Of a stretch of 35,262 nt of DNA, positions 1 through 8,235 are shown piece by piece. The notes beneath the pieces were generated by a model. That model ran no database searches. It saw nothing but the letters and a program-made list of their open reading frames with translations, and was not told where the DNA came from. This DNA is from Candidatus Omnitrophota bacterium (lineage in GTDB: Bacteria; Omnitrophota; Gorgyraeia; Zapsychrales; Zapsychraceae). The stretch lies in the NCBI GenBank assembly GCA_015232535.1, contig JADFZM010000001.1, positions 1-35,262 on the forward strand, in the 5' to 3' direction. Positions within the stretch are counted from its first letter, which is position 1. Each line of letters begins with the position of its first letter. A program made the translations under genes and the position numbers.

Positions 1-861
1 TAAAAGGTTTATTTCAAGCTCTCTGATCTGCTCTTCGCTCATGCCAAGCAGTTTTAATTTTTGGCGGGAAGCATTGGTTAAAGCCTTAGCTCTTTCAATC
101 ACATCGCTTAAGGGAGAATCTTTAACGTTATCAAGGGTTTTTACCGCCTGAATAAACTCTTCTTGGGCGATAACCAAATTGGGGTCATAAGCTATCTTGC
201 CTGAGGCCAGAATGCTTTTAGTCAATATTTTCTTCACTACGGCGGCCGTTGTTACACCTATCAATTGCTGCTTCTCTTGGCTGATTTGAACCGATACTCC
301 CGTGCTTTTTGCCTCTTCATCGTAAACCGGGATATAGTCCATACCCATGGGATCTTTTATCGCTACGGGCGAAGTTACTGTCGGGTCCATCGGGTTTCGG
401 TAAAATAAAAGTTTTCTTTCTTTTTTCGTTGAGGGAGTTTTCTCCTCGGAAGAATCAATTCTGACCAGGGTTCCGCTTTCGGTTGTAATATATTCCCCGC
501 AAATAGGGCAGGACACTCTCTCTCCCGGCTTGAGCCTTACTTTAACATTCATACCGCAATTTTTCATATTGCATTTATGCAAAAGACAGATCTCTTCGGG
601 CTGTCTTTCCGTCACGGCATTGCTTGTTTTAATTGCGGGTTCTTCCTTCTTTGCAGGCTCTGCCTTGTCAATTTTAACCAGGCGCATATTGCATATCGGG
701 CAATCGCCGGCTTTATCCGATATAAAGTCGGGATGCATGGGGCAATTGTATTCCACCTTCGATGATTGCCCGGAGGAGCCTGCATTCCCGCAGCTGATAA
801 AATAAAAAGAAGCGACGGCTAAAAGAAAGACGATTGAAAAAAGAATAAATTTGTTTCGCAT
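1..861 (-). CDS. cusB: CusB-like heavy-metal efflux periplasmic adaptor (HlyD/MFP family), partial
   Basis: Periplasmic adaptor of a tripartite RND metal exporter, linking an inner-membrane CusA-type pump to a TolC-type channel. The frame is open from an ATG at 861 (preceded by GGAGATACA) to base 1, giving 287 residues; the C-terminal part lies outside the window. Residues 1-24 form a lipoprotein-like signal ending FISC. Then come a heavy-metal-binding motif (YNCPMHPDF about 38-46, followed by CPICNMRLV), a second Cys pair (CPIC) and the CusB hallmark YRNPMDPTV...DPMGMDYIPVY around 150-180, followed by the start of the adaptor domain. A TolC-like gene precedes it by about 140 bp, and a CusA-type pump gene would be expected next. 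The family assignment is firm. Which metal it exports cannot be read from the sequence. Confidence 0.88.
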   Translation of the reverse strand, partial: MRNKFILFSIVFLLAVASFYFISCGNAGSSGQSSKVEYNCPMHPDFISDKAGDCPICNMRLVKIDKAEPAKKEEPAIKTSNAVTERQPEEICLLHKCNMKNCGMNVKVRLKPGERVSCPICGEYITTESGTLVRIDSSEEKTPSTKKERKLLFYRNPMDPTVTSPVAIKDPMGMDYIPVYDEEAKSTGVSVQISQEKQQLIGVTTAAVVKKILTKSILASGKIAYDPNLVIAQEEFIQAVKTLDNVKDSPLSDVIERAKALTNASRQKLKLLGMSEEQIRELEINLL

Positions 862-907
862 TGTATCTCCGATTTGCTTTATTGGATTGTTTTAAAATGC
901 CTTATTT

Positions 908-975
908 CGTCATCCTGAGCGAAGCGAAGGATATCTTTCTCGATGAGATTATTCGTCCTTCGGACTCAGAATGAG
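908..975. repeat. REP/MITE-like palindromic repeat, left copy
   Basis: About 68 bp starting CGTCATCCTGAGCGAAGCGA and ending GGACTCAGAATGAG. The two halves are imperfect inverted copies (CGTCATCCTGAG against the reverse complement of CTCAGAATGA), so the element can fold into a hairpin. A closely similar copy lies at 33348-33416 in the same orientation. It sits in the gap between the TolC-like and CusB-like genes. This type of TGAGCGAAGCGAAGGAT repeat is common as a dispersed genomic repeat; its role here is unknown. Confidence 0.75.
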
Positions 976-1004
976 GAAAAATAGCGCATTTCGAAAGAAC
1001 CTTT

Positions 1005-2264
1005 TTATTTAAGCTTTATGCCGGTTATTTTCTCCAAATCGGCATAGGCGATTCGCAATTCCAAAATGGCTTTGTAACGCTCGAGCTTAAAATCTAAAAA
1101 CATTTTCTGGATTTCGATAACCGATGAAAGGCCTGTTTTATCCGACTCATAAGACTTAAGAGCAGTTTCCGATATCTGCCTGGCCTGGGGTATTAAAGAA
1201 GTATCATAAAGCTCAATTAATTTTTTGCTGGACTCGAAAAGGGAAAAAGCGTTCCTCAATTCAAAAAGGACTTCATTTTCCTTTTCTTTATAGTCGGATT
1301 TGAGCATACTCAGCTCGGATTTCATTTCTTTAACCCCGAAAACCTGTTTTGTCGCGAACCAAAGGGGTATTGTCACCCCTACCATTCCCGCCCAGGAATT
1401 ATCGACAAAATCATTTTTGGAAAAACTTTGTTTATATTTTAAAGAGAAATCAGGTAAAAACTCGTGTAAGGAAAGGTTGTATGCGGCCTTCCCCTTTTCT
1501 AGCGCGTAATTATATGCTTTTAGCTCTGTATTGTTCTTTTTAGCCTCTTCAAACAATTCGTCGATTGTTTTATCTAAACTTATCGGGTTTTCGGCTTTCA
1601 GATTAGAAATTGTTATATCCGGGCCGCGGTTAATAAGGGTATTAAGCTTGGCTTGGGCAGCTGATTTCTTTTGTTCCAGCATAATAATCTCAACATCGGA
1701 TTTGGTTGTTTCGGCCTGAGCCCTTAATACGTCGGTGTTTTGAGCCAGATCGTTCCCGTATCTGGAGATTAGGGTACTTGCTATTTGCTTTAGAAGGGCT
1801 TTATTTTCTTCATTGATTTCGATTGAGCGCTCTAGGAAGAAAAGCTCAAAGTAAGCTTTTTTCACCTCCGAGAGAACCTCCTGTTCGGTATTTTTGTAAA
1901 TTTGGTACTGCATCCTTGCTATCTTTGATGCGATTTTGGCTTTAAGGTAAATCTTCGTCGGGAAAGAGATTTCCTGGGATACGCTTAAAGTCTTCATCGG
2001 ATTGCCGCTGAGCATCCTATCGGCGAAGATTTTATCATATTCGACTTCTATAATCGGATCGGTAAGGCTCGCGGCCTGAGGGATACGGGCAGTAGCGGAT
2101 TCATAGCTGAATTTGGCGGATATTATTCGCGGGTTATTGCTCAAGGCTTCTTTTAGGAAATATTCTAAAGATGTATTATCATCGGCGAAAGAACACGCAA
2201 TCGAAAGAAAGAATACGGATGAGAATAGACACAATACCTTAAGGTTGTAGGGGTTATGCTTCAT
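1005..2264 (-). CDS. TolC/CusC-family outer-membrane efflux protein
   Basis: Outer-membrane channel of a tripartite efflux system. About 419 residues, the usual length for the family. An N-terminal signal peptide (hydrophobic residues about 9-24, likely cut after SFA) is followed by two homologous OEP halves rich in long alpha-helices: EALSNNP...IISAKFSYESA in the first, EAKKNNTELKAYNYALEKG in the second. The ATG at 2264 is used here; a TTG three codons upstream (2273) is possible, and neither has a clear ribosome-binding site. It is followed by the CusB-like gene, so the pair looks like the beginning of a metal-efflux operon. This suggests export of a transition metal or monovalent Cu/Ag, but specificity is inferred only. 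It may simply be a neighbour of the biomineralisation cluster and not part of it. Confidence 0.85.
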   Translation of the reverse strand: MKHNPYNLKVLCLFSSVFFLSIACSFADDNTSLEYFLKEALSNNPRIISAKFSYESATARIPQAASLTDPIIEVEYDKIFADRMLSGNPMKTLSVSQEISFPTKIYLKAKIASKIARMQYQIYKNTEQEVLSEVKKAYFELFFLERSIEINEENKALLKQIASTLISRYGNDLAQNTDVLRAQAETTKSDVEIIMLEQKKSAAQAKLNTLINRGPDITISNLKAENPISLDKTIDELFEEAKKNNTELKAYNYALEKGKAAYNLSLHEFLPDFSLKYKQSFSKNDFVDNSWAGMVGVTIPLWFATKQVFGVKEMKSELSMLKSDYKEKENEVLFELRNAFSLFESSKKLIELYDTSLIPQARQISETALKSYESDKTGLSSVIEIQKMFLDFKLERYKAILELRIAYADLEKITGIKLK

Positions 2265-2360
2265 GACAATCAATATACCATAATTGCGGGAAATATCGAT
2301 ATAAAATGGGTGTTTGTATGTGAGATTCTTAGAATAACGGAATAAGCGATCCGGTAAATA

Positions 2361-2681
2361 TTATTTTCTTATCAAGATCAAAAGCATCTTGAATTTCTTA
2401 ACTGCTTTAAGGGAATGCGGGATGCCGGCGGGCATTATTATGAATTCGTTCTTCTTAAGAGAATGGGGCTTTTTATCGATAAATACGGTTGCTTGTCCGT
2501 CGAGGATATAAACAAGCGCGTCGAAGGGCGCGGTATGCTCGCTTAGGCCCTCTCCTTTATCAAAGGCAAATACCGACACTGTTCCCGAGTCCTTCTTGAT
2601 TACTTCTTGGCTGACGATCGAGCCTTTTTGATAAGCGGCCAGATTAGAAAGGTTTAGGGCTTTTCCTTTAAGGTCTTTCAT
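2361..2681 (-). CDS. small single-domain cupin protein
   Basis: 106 residues forming one cupin_2 barrel. The two cupin motifs are visible as SEHTAPFDALVYILDG (around 47-62) and FIIMPAGIPHSL (around 80-91), which keep two of the usual histidine metal ligands. The rest of the first-motif ligand set is not conserved, so metal binding is uncertain. It starts only 5 bp after the stop of the upstream receiver gene and so is probably its last co-transcribed partner. Single-domain cupins of this size are often sensors, small-molecule binders or isomerases; no substrate can be assigned. Placement at the end of a two-component gene set suggests a role in sensing or tuning the signal rather than metabolism. 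Confidence 0.75.
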   Translation of the reverse strand: MKDLKGKALNLSNLAAYQKGSIVSQEVIKKDSGTVSVFAFDKGEGLSEHTAPFDALVYILDGQATVFIDKKPHSLKKNEFIIMPAGIPHSLKAVKKFKMLLILIRK

Positions 2682-2686
2682 AACGG

Positions 2687-3232
2687 TTACTTTCTTTTAG
2701 TATCCCATTTATCCAATACTTTTGATATTTTTGCCTGGACTTTGTCTTTCATCTCGGCATCGACCAAGAGTTCATCGAGAATAGCCTGATGCTCCTCGGC
2801 CATAGATATTATTTCCCTTTGAAGTTCAGCGGTCTTGGCCTCCAGGCGTTTTTTCTCTATAGCGTGGTTAAGCGGATATATGATGCGGTCTTTGTTATCT
2901 ATGGGCTTAAGGATGTAATCAAAGGCCCCTTCTTTTACCGCTTCCTGGCAGGATTCAAGGGTCCCGAAACCGGTAAGGAATATTAGCGGGATATTATACC
3001 CTTTTTCGTTTATGTGCTTCAGTACTTCCAGCCCTGATTCACCGGGCATTTTAAGGTCGCAGATGACGGTTTCTATGTCGGGATGCGCGGATAATTCCTT
3101 TACGGCGCTTTTATAACAATCCGCTTTGTAAGTCGTATAGCCGCAAGCTTCTAAAAGGTCTCCCAAAGCCTCGCGGATGGATTCCTCATCGTCAACTAAA
3201 AGCACGATTCCGTCTGTATTTACCTTTGCCAT
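2687..3232 (-). CDS. response regulator, receiver domain with helical C-terminus
   Basis: 181 residues. Residues 8-125 are a CheY-like receiver with the acidic pair at D14-D15, phospho-acceptor D59 (VICDLKMPG), the conserved Thr in FLTGFG and Lys in ILKPID. The remainder (about 125-181) is highly helical and charged, with no HTH, GGDEF or enzymatic output domain, so it probably signals by protein-protein contact. The start has a good GGAGGATTATT-ATG site. It lies directly after a CBS-histidine kinase gene, which is the obvious candidate phosphodonor. It closely resembles the receiver domain of the gene at 4501-5571 (shared ICDL, ILTG/FLTG, KPID segments), suggesting duplication. Confidence 0.88.
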   Translation of the reverse strand: MAKVNTDGIVLLVDDEESIREALGDLLEACGYTTYKADCYKSAVKELSAHPDIETVICDLKMPGESGLEVLKHINEKGYNIPLIFLTGFGTLESCQEAVKEGAFDYILKPIDNKDRIIYPLNHAIEKKRLEAKTAELQREIISMAEEHQAILDELLVDAEMKDKVQAKISKVLDKWDTKRK

Positions 3233-3279
3233 AATAATCCTCCGTTAGTTCTTTCTTTTGAAATAATCCAAAGCGATTG

Positions 3280-4491
3280 CTAAGCCAGCAACTGTTGGCT
3301 TAAATCTTTTAGTTTTAGCTCTATTCTGCTTCTTCGGTCATCGTCTCCTGATAAATTATCATCCTGGTTTACCGGCAGTATAAAATAGAACATTTTTCTT
3401 TTATCATCAAGTTTAATAAAATTAATTATTCCCTTGTGGTCTTTGATGATATTACAGCATACGGCTAAGCCTAAGCCGGTGCCTTTTTCCGGGCCTTTTG
3501 TCGTGAAAAATATATCGAAGATCTTTTTCTCCGTTCCGTCTTGCACAGGTTTTCCGTTATCGATGATTCCGGCGGCTAGGCAGTTCTCTTGCGGGACAGC
3601 CAAAGAGAAAACGGTCATCTCACCCCCGACGGCTTGTTTGAAAACATCGTCGATGGCGTCTTTGGCATTGCACAGGAAGTTGATTACAACATCCTGTATC
3701 TCGTAACGGTCAAGCGCTACTTTCGGCAACTCCTCAACAAGCTTCATTTTCAATTGAATATTATGGTCCTTAAGCTGCTGCTCGAAAAGAAAGAGTGAAT
3801 CGGTTATCGGAGTATTAATATTTTCTTCCGCTTTTGAGGCTATTCTTGATTTAGAAAATGTGTTCAGGCGGCGAACTATTGTATTCAATCGGGTGAACTG
3901 AGTTTTCATTTTCTGCATCCGCTCTTTGAGCTTATCGTCAGAATTAATGATCGGATTGGAAAAGAAAGTCTCGATCTGAACAGACAAGGCCATTAAAGGC
4001 TGATTTAACTCATGCGCAACGCCGGCCGACATCTCCCCCATCGCCGACATGCGCGCCGTATGAATAAGCTGCATCTGCAACTTTTTTAATTCATCGTTTA
4101 ATTTTTCCAATTCTTCCTGATGGTGCCACATCAGTATCCTTTGTGACAATATTCCGATTACCTCCCCTTTTTCTTCTACCGGAATATGGCGGAAATGGCT
4201 TGTTTTCATTAAGGATGCAACATCGCTAGGAGAAAGGGTTGATGAGGCCATTACGGGATTTTTGGTCATGAACTCCTTTACGCATTTTTTCTCAAGGCCT
4301 GATTCGCCTAATCGAGGAAGGACTTTTTTAAGTATGTCACGCTCGGTAAATATCCCCTCTACTTTATTGTTATTGATAACCAGGGCCGCTCCGACATTCT
4401 TTTCGTTCATCAATTTAACCGCATTTATGATGTCCTCGTCCTGAGAGATCTTTAATACGTCTTTACGCATCAACTCTTTTAGTTTGTTCAT
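3280..4491 (-). CDS. CBS-domain histidine kinase
   Basis: 403 residues, no membrane segment, so cytoplasmic. Residues 1-120 are a tandem CBS pair (GIFTERDIL; HFRHIPVEEKGEVIGIL), which in other proteins binds adenine nucleotides. A coiled linker (125-148) follows, then the DHp helix with the phospho-accepting His at H160 in AHELNQPLM, then an HATPase domain with the N box (FLCNAKDAID), a degenerate G1 (DNGKPV) and a clear G2 (GTGLGLAV). This is the only complete kinase in the set, so it probably serves the three neighbouring receiver proteins. Start supported by AAGGAAAAC-ATG. Sensing of ATP/AMP or redox state through the CBS pair is inference. Confidence 0.88.
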   Translation of the reverse strand: MNKLKELMRKDVLKISQDEDIINAVKLMNEKNVGAALVINNNKVEGIFTERDILKKVLPRLGESGLEKKCVKEFMTKNPVMASSTLSPSDVASLMKTSHFRHIPVEEKGEVIGILSQRILMWHHQEELEKLNDELKKLQMQLIHTARMSAMGEMSAGVAHELNQPLMALSVQIETFFSNPIINSDDKLKERMQKMKTQFTRLNTIVRRLNTFSKSRIASKAEENINTPITDSLFLFEQQLKDHNIQLKMKLVEELPKVALDRYEIQDVVINFLCNAKDAIDDVFKQAVGGEMTVFSLAVPQENCLAAGIIDNGKPVQDGTEKKIFDIFFTTKGPEKGTGLGLAVCCNIIKDHKGIINFIKLDDKRKMFYFILPVNQDDNLSGDDDRRSRIELKLKDLSQQLLA

Positions 4492-4500
4492 GTTTTCCTT

Positions 4501-5571
4501 TTATCCTAGGTCTATCATATTAGCGTTACCGACATAATCGGTAGTCTTTAAATTACCGACAGTGTCTCCTAATGCCAGGATCTTTTTTAAGGTTTCGTTG
4601 ACGCGATCAATCTCTTGTTTTATTTTAAGTATTCTTGGGTAGTTCTGGTCAGTCTCGGGAATCTTCATCAAAAGGATGTGAATATATGAATACGAAGCCA
4701 TCAAAGGCTGGTTCATGTAATGATGGAAAGTATTGATCATTTCCTTAACTGTCTTAATCTCCAAAACCTGATGGTAATGATCCAGCATATTAGTCAAAGA
4801 AAGTATCCCCACTACTTTGCCTTTATCGGTAACAGGTACGTGCCTTATTTTCTTTTCCTTCATCATGGTAACCAATTCCGGCCAGGGTTGGGACACATCC
4901 GCAAAAACAAGAGTTTTCGTCATTACATCCTTGATCGGGATTTCATGAAGGTTAAGCGAACTCCCCTTTGATAAAACCCTGTTCATGGCGTCTCGCTCGG
5001 TAAATATTCCAACCGCATTTTCGCCTTCCATAATTAGGATAGAGCTTATTTTTCGTTCGCTCATCTTCGCGACCGCATCGGCAGCGGTAGCGTCTATATT
5101 TACCGAGATCAAATCTTTCGACATAAAATCTTTGGCTAAAGACATACCCTGCTTGTAATATTCAAGTTCTATGTTTTTCTTTTTTAATCGGAATTTTTCA
5201 ATCGACTGCGAGATAAGGCGAATAAGTTCTTTGGAGTCGTCGATCGGCTTCATTATATAATCATAGGCGCCGCTTTTTAAAGCGTCGCGGCATGTTTCAA
5301 CCGTTCCTTGGCCGGTTAAGATTATAAAAGGGATTACGCTTCCTTTTTCTTTAAGGTAATCTAAAAGCTCCAGGCCGTTTTCATTCGGAAGAGACAGATC
5401 GCAGATAATTGTCTCTATGGCTTTGCTTTGCTCGATGACGGATTTTGCGGCAGATAAATTATTTGCAATATGTACGCAAAACCCTTCAATCTCAAGGGCT
5501 TCCTTTAGGGCATCTAAAAGAGCGGGCTCATCATCCACCATTAAAACGGTTCCTCTTAAATCATTCGGCAT
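4501..5571 (-). CDS. receiver-CBS-CBS-DHp signalling protein lacking a kinase ATPase domain
   Basis: 356 residues with a rare order of modules. A receiver domain occupies 1-125 (D13-D14, phospho-acceptor D58 in ICDLSLPN, ILTG, MKPID). A CBS pair occupies about 145-265 (FMSKDLISV; GIFTERDAM; IRHVPVTDKGKVVGIL). The C-terminal helical hairpin, about 270-335, carries an H-box-like HHYMNQPLM with H284 aligned to the kinase His. The ATPase domain that should follow is absent; instead the protein ends in TTDYVGNANMIDLG. The same ending and the same MNQPLM motif occur in the next upstream gene (5585-6232). I read it as a phosphorelay or dimerisation partner of the kinase at 3280-4491. Whether H284 is phosphorylated is unknown. 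Confidence 0.85.
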   Translation of the reverse strand: MPNDLRGTVLMVDDEPALLDALKEALEIEGFCVHIANNLSAAKSVIEQSKAIETIICDLSLPNENGLELLDYLKEKGSVIPFIILTGQGTVETCRDALKSGAYDYIMKPIDDSKELIRLISQSIEKFRLKKKNIELEYYKQGMSLAKDFMSKDLISVNIDATAADAVAKMSERKISSILIMEGENAVGIFTERDAMNRVLSKGSSLNLHEIPIKDVMTKTLVFADVSQPWPELVTMMKEKKIRHVPVTDKGKVVGILSLTNMLDHYHQVLEIKTVKEMINTFHHYMNQPLMASYSYIHILLMKIPETDQNYPRILKIKQEIDRVNETLKKILALGDTVGNLKTTDYVGNANMIDLG

Positions 5572-5584
5572 TGGAAAGCCCTTT

Positions 5585-6232
5585 TTATTTTGTATCTAAG
5601 TCTATCATACCCGCGCCGCCTACATAATTGACTGTCTTTACTTTTTCTAAAGTTTGGATCTTTTTAAGGATATCGTTTATTTTATCGAGCTCTTTTTTTA
5701 TCTTTGCCAGTTCTTTATATCCGATGTCTTGGTCGCTTAGTTTTGAATGCAGTATATCCAAATAGGTATAAATTACCATTAGCGGCTGGTTCATGTTGTG
5801 ATTATAGGTGGTAATCATATCCTGCAAAGTTTTAAGGCGCTCGGTTTCTCTGACGTTAAGATGCGCTTTAATTCTGGCTTTGACCTCGGCCGGATTTATG
5901 GGTTTGGTAATATAATCTTCCGCGCCGCATTCAAAACCTTTTACTTTTTCGTCGGTCGCCGTAAGCGCTGTTATGAATAGAACAGGGATATGCCGGTATT
6001 TTTTATCTGCCTTTAACCTGCGGCAAACCTCGTACCCGTCTATATCCGGCATTTGAATGTCTAAGAGTATGATGTCGGGCATTTCCTTGCCGACAGTTTC
6101 TATGGCAGCACCTCCGCAGTCTGCCTCAAGCAAAGAATAGTCCGAATTGGTGTCTCCTAAGACAGCTTTTAACAATTCGCGGTTAGGCATTGTATCATCA
6201 ACTATCAGAACTTTTTTTGGCGGTTCGCTCAT
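5585..6232 (-). CDS. receiver-DHp signalling protein lacking a kinase ATPase domain
   Basis: 215 residues. Residues 5-125 are a receiver domain (D12-D13, phospho-acceptor D58 in LLDIQMPD, ITAL, K110 in ITKPIN). Residues 128-195 form two helices with the H-box-like sequence HNMNQPLMV (H145), matching the AHELNQPLM box of the neighbouring kinase. No ATPase domain follows; the last 15 residues (TVNYVGGAGMIDL) repeat the ending of the product of 4501-5571. RBS AGAGGAAAAG-ATG. The shared tail and orphan DHp suggest these two proteins dimerise with, or receive phosphate from, the kinase. An alternative is an Spo0F/Spo0B-like phosphotransfer pair. Confidence 0.85.
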   Translation of the reverse strand: MSEPPKKVLIVDDTMPNRELLKAVLGDTNSDYSLLEADCGGAAIETVGKEMPDIILLDIQMPDIDGYEVCRRLKADKKYRHIPVLFITALTATDEKVKGFECGAEDYITKPINPAEVKARIKAHLNVRETERLKTLQDMITTYNHNMNQPLMVIYTYLDILHSKLSDQDIGYKELAKIKKELDKINDILKKIQTLEKVKTVNYVGGAGMIDLDTK

Positions 6233-6248
6233 CTTTTCCTCTTACTCT

Positions 6249-6671
6249 TTATTCAAACAATATTTTAGATAAACTATTATAGATGGCTTTATTGATGTCT
6301 TTTATAGAAATTATGCCGATTAAGGCCTTGTTCTCAACAACAGGAGCGTGGCGGAAATTCATTTCGTGCATTATCCTGAGGGCTTCGAAAACTGTCGCAT
6401 CCGACTTAAAGGTGACTATCTTCGGAGTTAAGACCTCGGTTATTTTAGTTTCCGAGGGGTTTTTGCCGCAGGAAGTGACCTTATTTAAATTATCCCTCTC
6501 GGAAAAAATACCGACCACCTGCTTATCTTTATTAACTATTACAATCGCCCCGACGTTTAAGGCCGCCATTTTCTTGGCCGCGTCCATGACGGTCTCATTA
6601 TCGGTTACTGTCAGGACTTTTCTTATCAGGATATCGCCTACGGTCAATTTTGAGAGGTTTTCTAAGGACAT
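6249..6671 (-). CDS. stand-alone tandem CBS-domain protein
   Basis: 140 residues made almost wholly of two CBS motifs: VGDILIRKVLTVTDNETVMDAAKKM...GIFSERDNL in the first and ILTPKIVTF-type start with FRHAPVVENKALIGIIS in the second. Such pairs form a Bateman module that binds adenosyl ligands and often regulates partners. A strong GGAGGATCATA-ATG site opens the frame. It precedes three further genes with CBS and/or receiver domains, so it probably belongs to the same signalling unit, perhaps competing for or sensing the same ligand. It may equally regulate the coiled-coil and actin genes just upstream. No ligand can be assigned from sequence. Confidence 0.85.
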   Translation of the reverse strand: MSLENLSKLTVGDILIRKVLTVTDNETVMDAAKKMAALNVGAIVIVNKDKQVVGIFSERDNLNKVTSCGKNPSETKITEVLTPKIVTFKSDATVFEALRIMHEMNFRHAPVVENKALIGIISIKDINKAIYNSLSKILFE

Positions 6672-6697
6672 ATTATGATCCTCCTATTAGATAAAGC

Positions 6698-7669
6698 TTA
6701 ATTGTTTTCAAGCTGGGAGATAAGCTCTATATTTTCTTTGGATTTTTCTTCAAGCATTTTCATTTTGTTACGGTAATCATCGAGCCTTCGGATGACCTCC
6801 TTTGAAGCGTTGGCATGATTGCTCAATGCCGATTCCATAAGGGAGACCTTTGATTTTATTTCTTCGGTATTGATAGCAGTTGCCTGGCTAAGTGCCGCTT
6901 GCCTCAATTTTTCCTCTAAAGAGGTTATTTCGGAGTTACTTTTGTTCAGCTTCTCCAAAAGTTCGGTCTGTGAGTCTTTTAGCTGTTTTATGTTTGTTTG
7001 CAGGGATTCAATCTCCGCGGTTTTAGCTTTTAAATCGTCTTCTTTAATTTTTTTATTTGATTTCTCCAAGATATCGGCTTGCGAATCCTTAAGCTGTTGT
7101 ATTTTTGATTGAAGGTTTTCTATTTCGACAGTTTTTGCCTTCAATTCATCTTCCCTCGCGGTTGCTTTGGCGGACAAATCGAGAAGGTTCATCTTAATTT
7201 CTTTTATTTCCTGATCCCGCTGTTTGATAATATCTTCCCTGGCGGTAAGCTTGTTTGCCAGTTCGGTTTCTTTCGGCGAATGGGCTTGATTTACCGCTAA
7301 TTTCTCGGCAAAGTTTGTTTTTTCCTTTTGCAATAGTTGGACCTGGTCTTTAAGGCCTTTTACCTGATCGGATGCCTCTTTGGATTTAATGGCATGTTCA
7401 TTTGTCTCGTTTCTTAAGCGGATTACCTCATCTTGAGTCTTTTGCAGTTCGTTCTTAATATTTACAAGAAGCATTTCTTTTTCACGAAGGAGGTTTTCCT
7501 GTTCGCGGCTTCCTCCCCGTGTAGGAGCCTGTTGGGCCTTAGATTCTTCTTTTAATTTCTCTAATTCTTTTGAAAGCCTGTCTATTTCCTTATCCTGATG
7601 CTGTATTATCAGATAAAGAACCACCCCCAAAGCGACCAGAACAACAATATATGCAATTAAGATAAGCAT
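6698..7669 (-). CDS. membrane-anchored long coiled-coil protein
   Basis: 323 residues. One hydrophobic segment at residues 2-22 anchors the protein; the remainder is an almost uninterrupted heptad-rich coiled coil (about 25-260) with a short helical tail. The anchor leads into a charged cytoplasmic-type sequence (HQDKEIDRLSKELEKLKEE), so the coil is probably cytoplasmic. Residues 173-209 and 210-246 are a tandem duplication of 37 residues. It lies 3 bp from the next upstream coiled-coil gene and downstream of two actin-like genes. It is reminiscent of the coiled-coil Mad proteins of deltaproteobacterial magnetosome clusters, and a role tethering membrane compartments to filaments is plausible. 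I do not assign a specific Mad number. Confidence 0.8.
   Translation of the reverse strand: MLILIAYIVVLVALGVVLYLIIQHQDKEIDRLSKELEKLKEESKAQQAPTRGGSREQENLLREKEMLLVNIKNELQKTQDEVIRLRNETNEHAIKSKEASDQVKGLKDQVQLLQKEKTNFAEKLAVNQAHSPKETELANKLTAREDIIKQRDQEIKEIKMNLLDLSAKATAREDELKAKTVEIENLQSKIQQLKDSQADILEKSNKKIKEDDLKAKTAEIESLQTNIKQLKDSQTELLEKLNKSNSEITSLEEKLRQAALSQATAINTEEIKSKVSLMESALSNHANASKEVIRRLDDYRNKMKMLEEKSKENIELISQLENN
6932..7153 (-). repeat. in-frame tandem duplication, 2 x 111 bp
   Basis: Two consecutive 37-residue units of the coiled-coil protein align without gaps: units beginning EDELKAKTVEIENLQ and EDDLKAKTAEIESLQ and continuing through QLKDSQ-x-x-(I/L)LEK. The period of 37 is not a multiple of 7, so the duplication inserts a stutter in the heptad pattern. 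It appears to be a recent internal duplication that lengthens the coil. Confidence 0.8.
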
Positions 7670-7672
7670 AAT

Positions 7673-8218
7673 TTATTTCCCTTTTCCCTGGCGGAGTTTA
7701 CGCAGGCGCTCCAAGTTTTTGTCGATGCCTTTGGTCTCTTTCTCCTCAACCCCAACCTCTTCTATATTGCTTTGTACTTCGTTATACTTATAAAGGGCTG
7801 ATAAATCGACCAATTCGGCATCCGCGGCTTGTTTTATTTCCTGCATGCGAGAGTAACGCACGTCGGCCGGCAAAGATTTAAGTTCTCGCAGCATTCCCAT
7901 TAATTTATCGGATATTTTGTTTCCAAGGGCGTCAAGAGAGCCCTGCAAAAGCTTCTCCAGGCTTGATGTGTCGAGCGTATGGCTTTCGGTTTTCTGAATT
8001 GCTATTTCAGGAGCGGTTGTTGTACCCTGGGGGTAGGCCCTTTCCAGCCGTCTTCTGTCAATATAAGTTTTAATTTTTGAATTAACCGCGAACTGGTTTT
8101 CAAGAGATTTGTTCAATAAGGGCTCGAGGGAACTTAACTGGCCGGCCAATTCTTTTTGTGATTCCTGCAAATCGCTAATTTTTTGCGATATGCTTTTTAT
8201 GGCGGTATTTAAATCCAT
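7673..8218 (-). CDS. small helical/coiled-coil protein of unknown function
   Basis: 181 residues, no membrane segment. The N-terminus (about 1-55) is a coiled coil (ISQKISDLQESQKELAGQL); a basic stretch (DRRRLERAYPQG, near 53-64) separates it from a second helical region, about 85-140, and a charged C-terminus ending LERLRKLRQGKGK. Start has AAGGATGTGCT-ATG. It sits between the second actin-like gene and the membrane-anchored coiled-coil gene, each within 20 bp, so it is probably an accessory factor of the filament system. I do not recognise a family. Confidence 0.75.
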   Translation of the reverse strand: MDLNTAIKSISQKISDLQESQKELAGQLSSLEPLLNKSLENQFAVNSKIKTYIDRRRLERAYPQGTTTAPEIAIQKTESHTLDTSSLEKLLQGSLDALGNKISDKLMGMLRELKSLPADVRYSRMQEIKQAADAELVDLSALYKYNEVQSNIEEVGVEEKETKGIDKNLERLRKLRQGKGK

Positions 8219-8235
8219 AGCACATCCTTATTTGT

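Noticed and set aside
530-805. Plus-strand frame of 91 codons
   Set aside because: It runs antisense to the CusB-like gene, which has clear motifs; no RBS and no recognisable domain.
3434-3706. Plus-strand frame opposite the kinase gene
   Set aside because: Antisense to the ATPase domain of a well-supported kinase; sequence is not protein-like.
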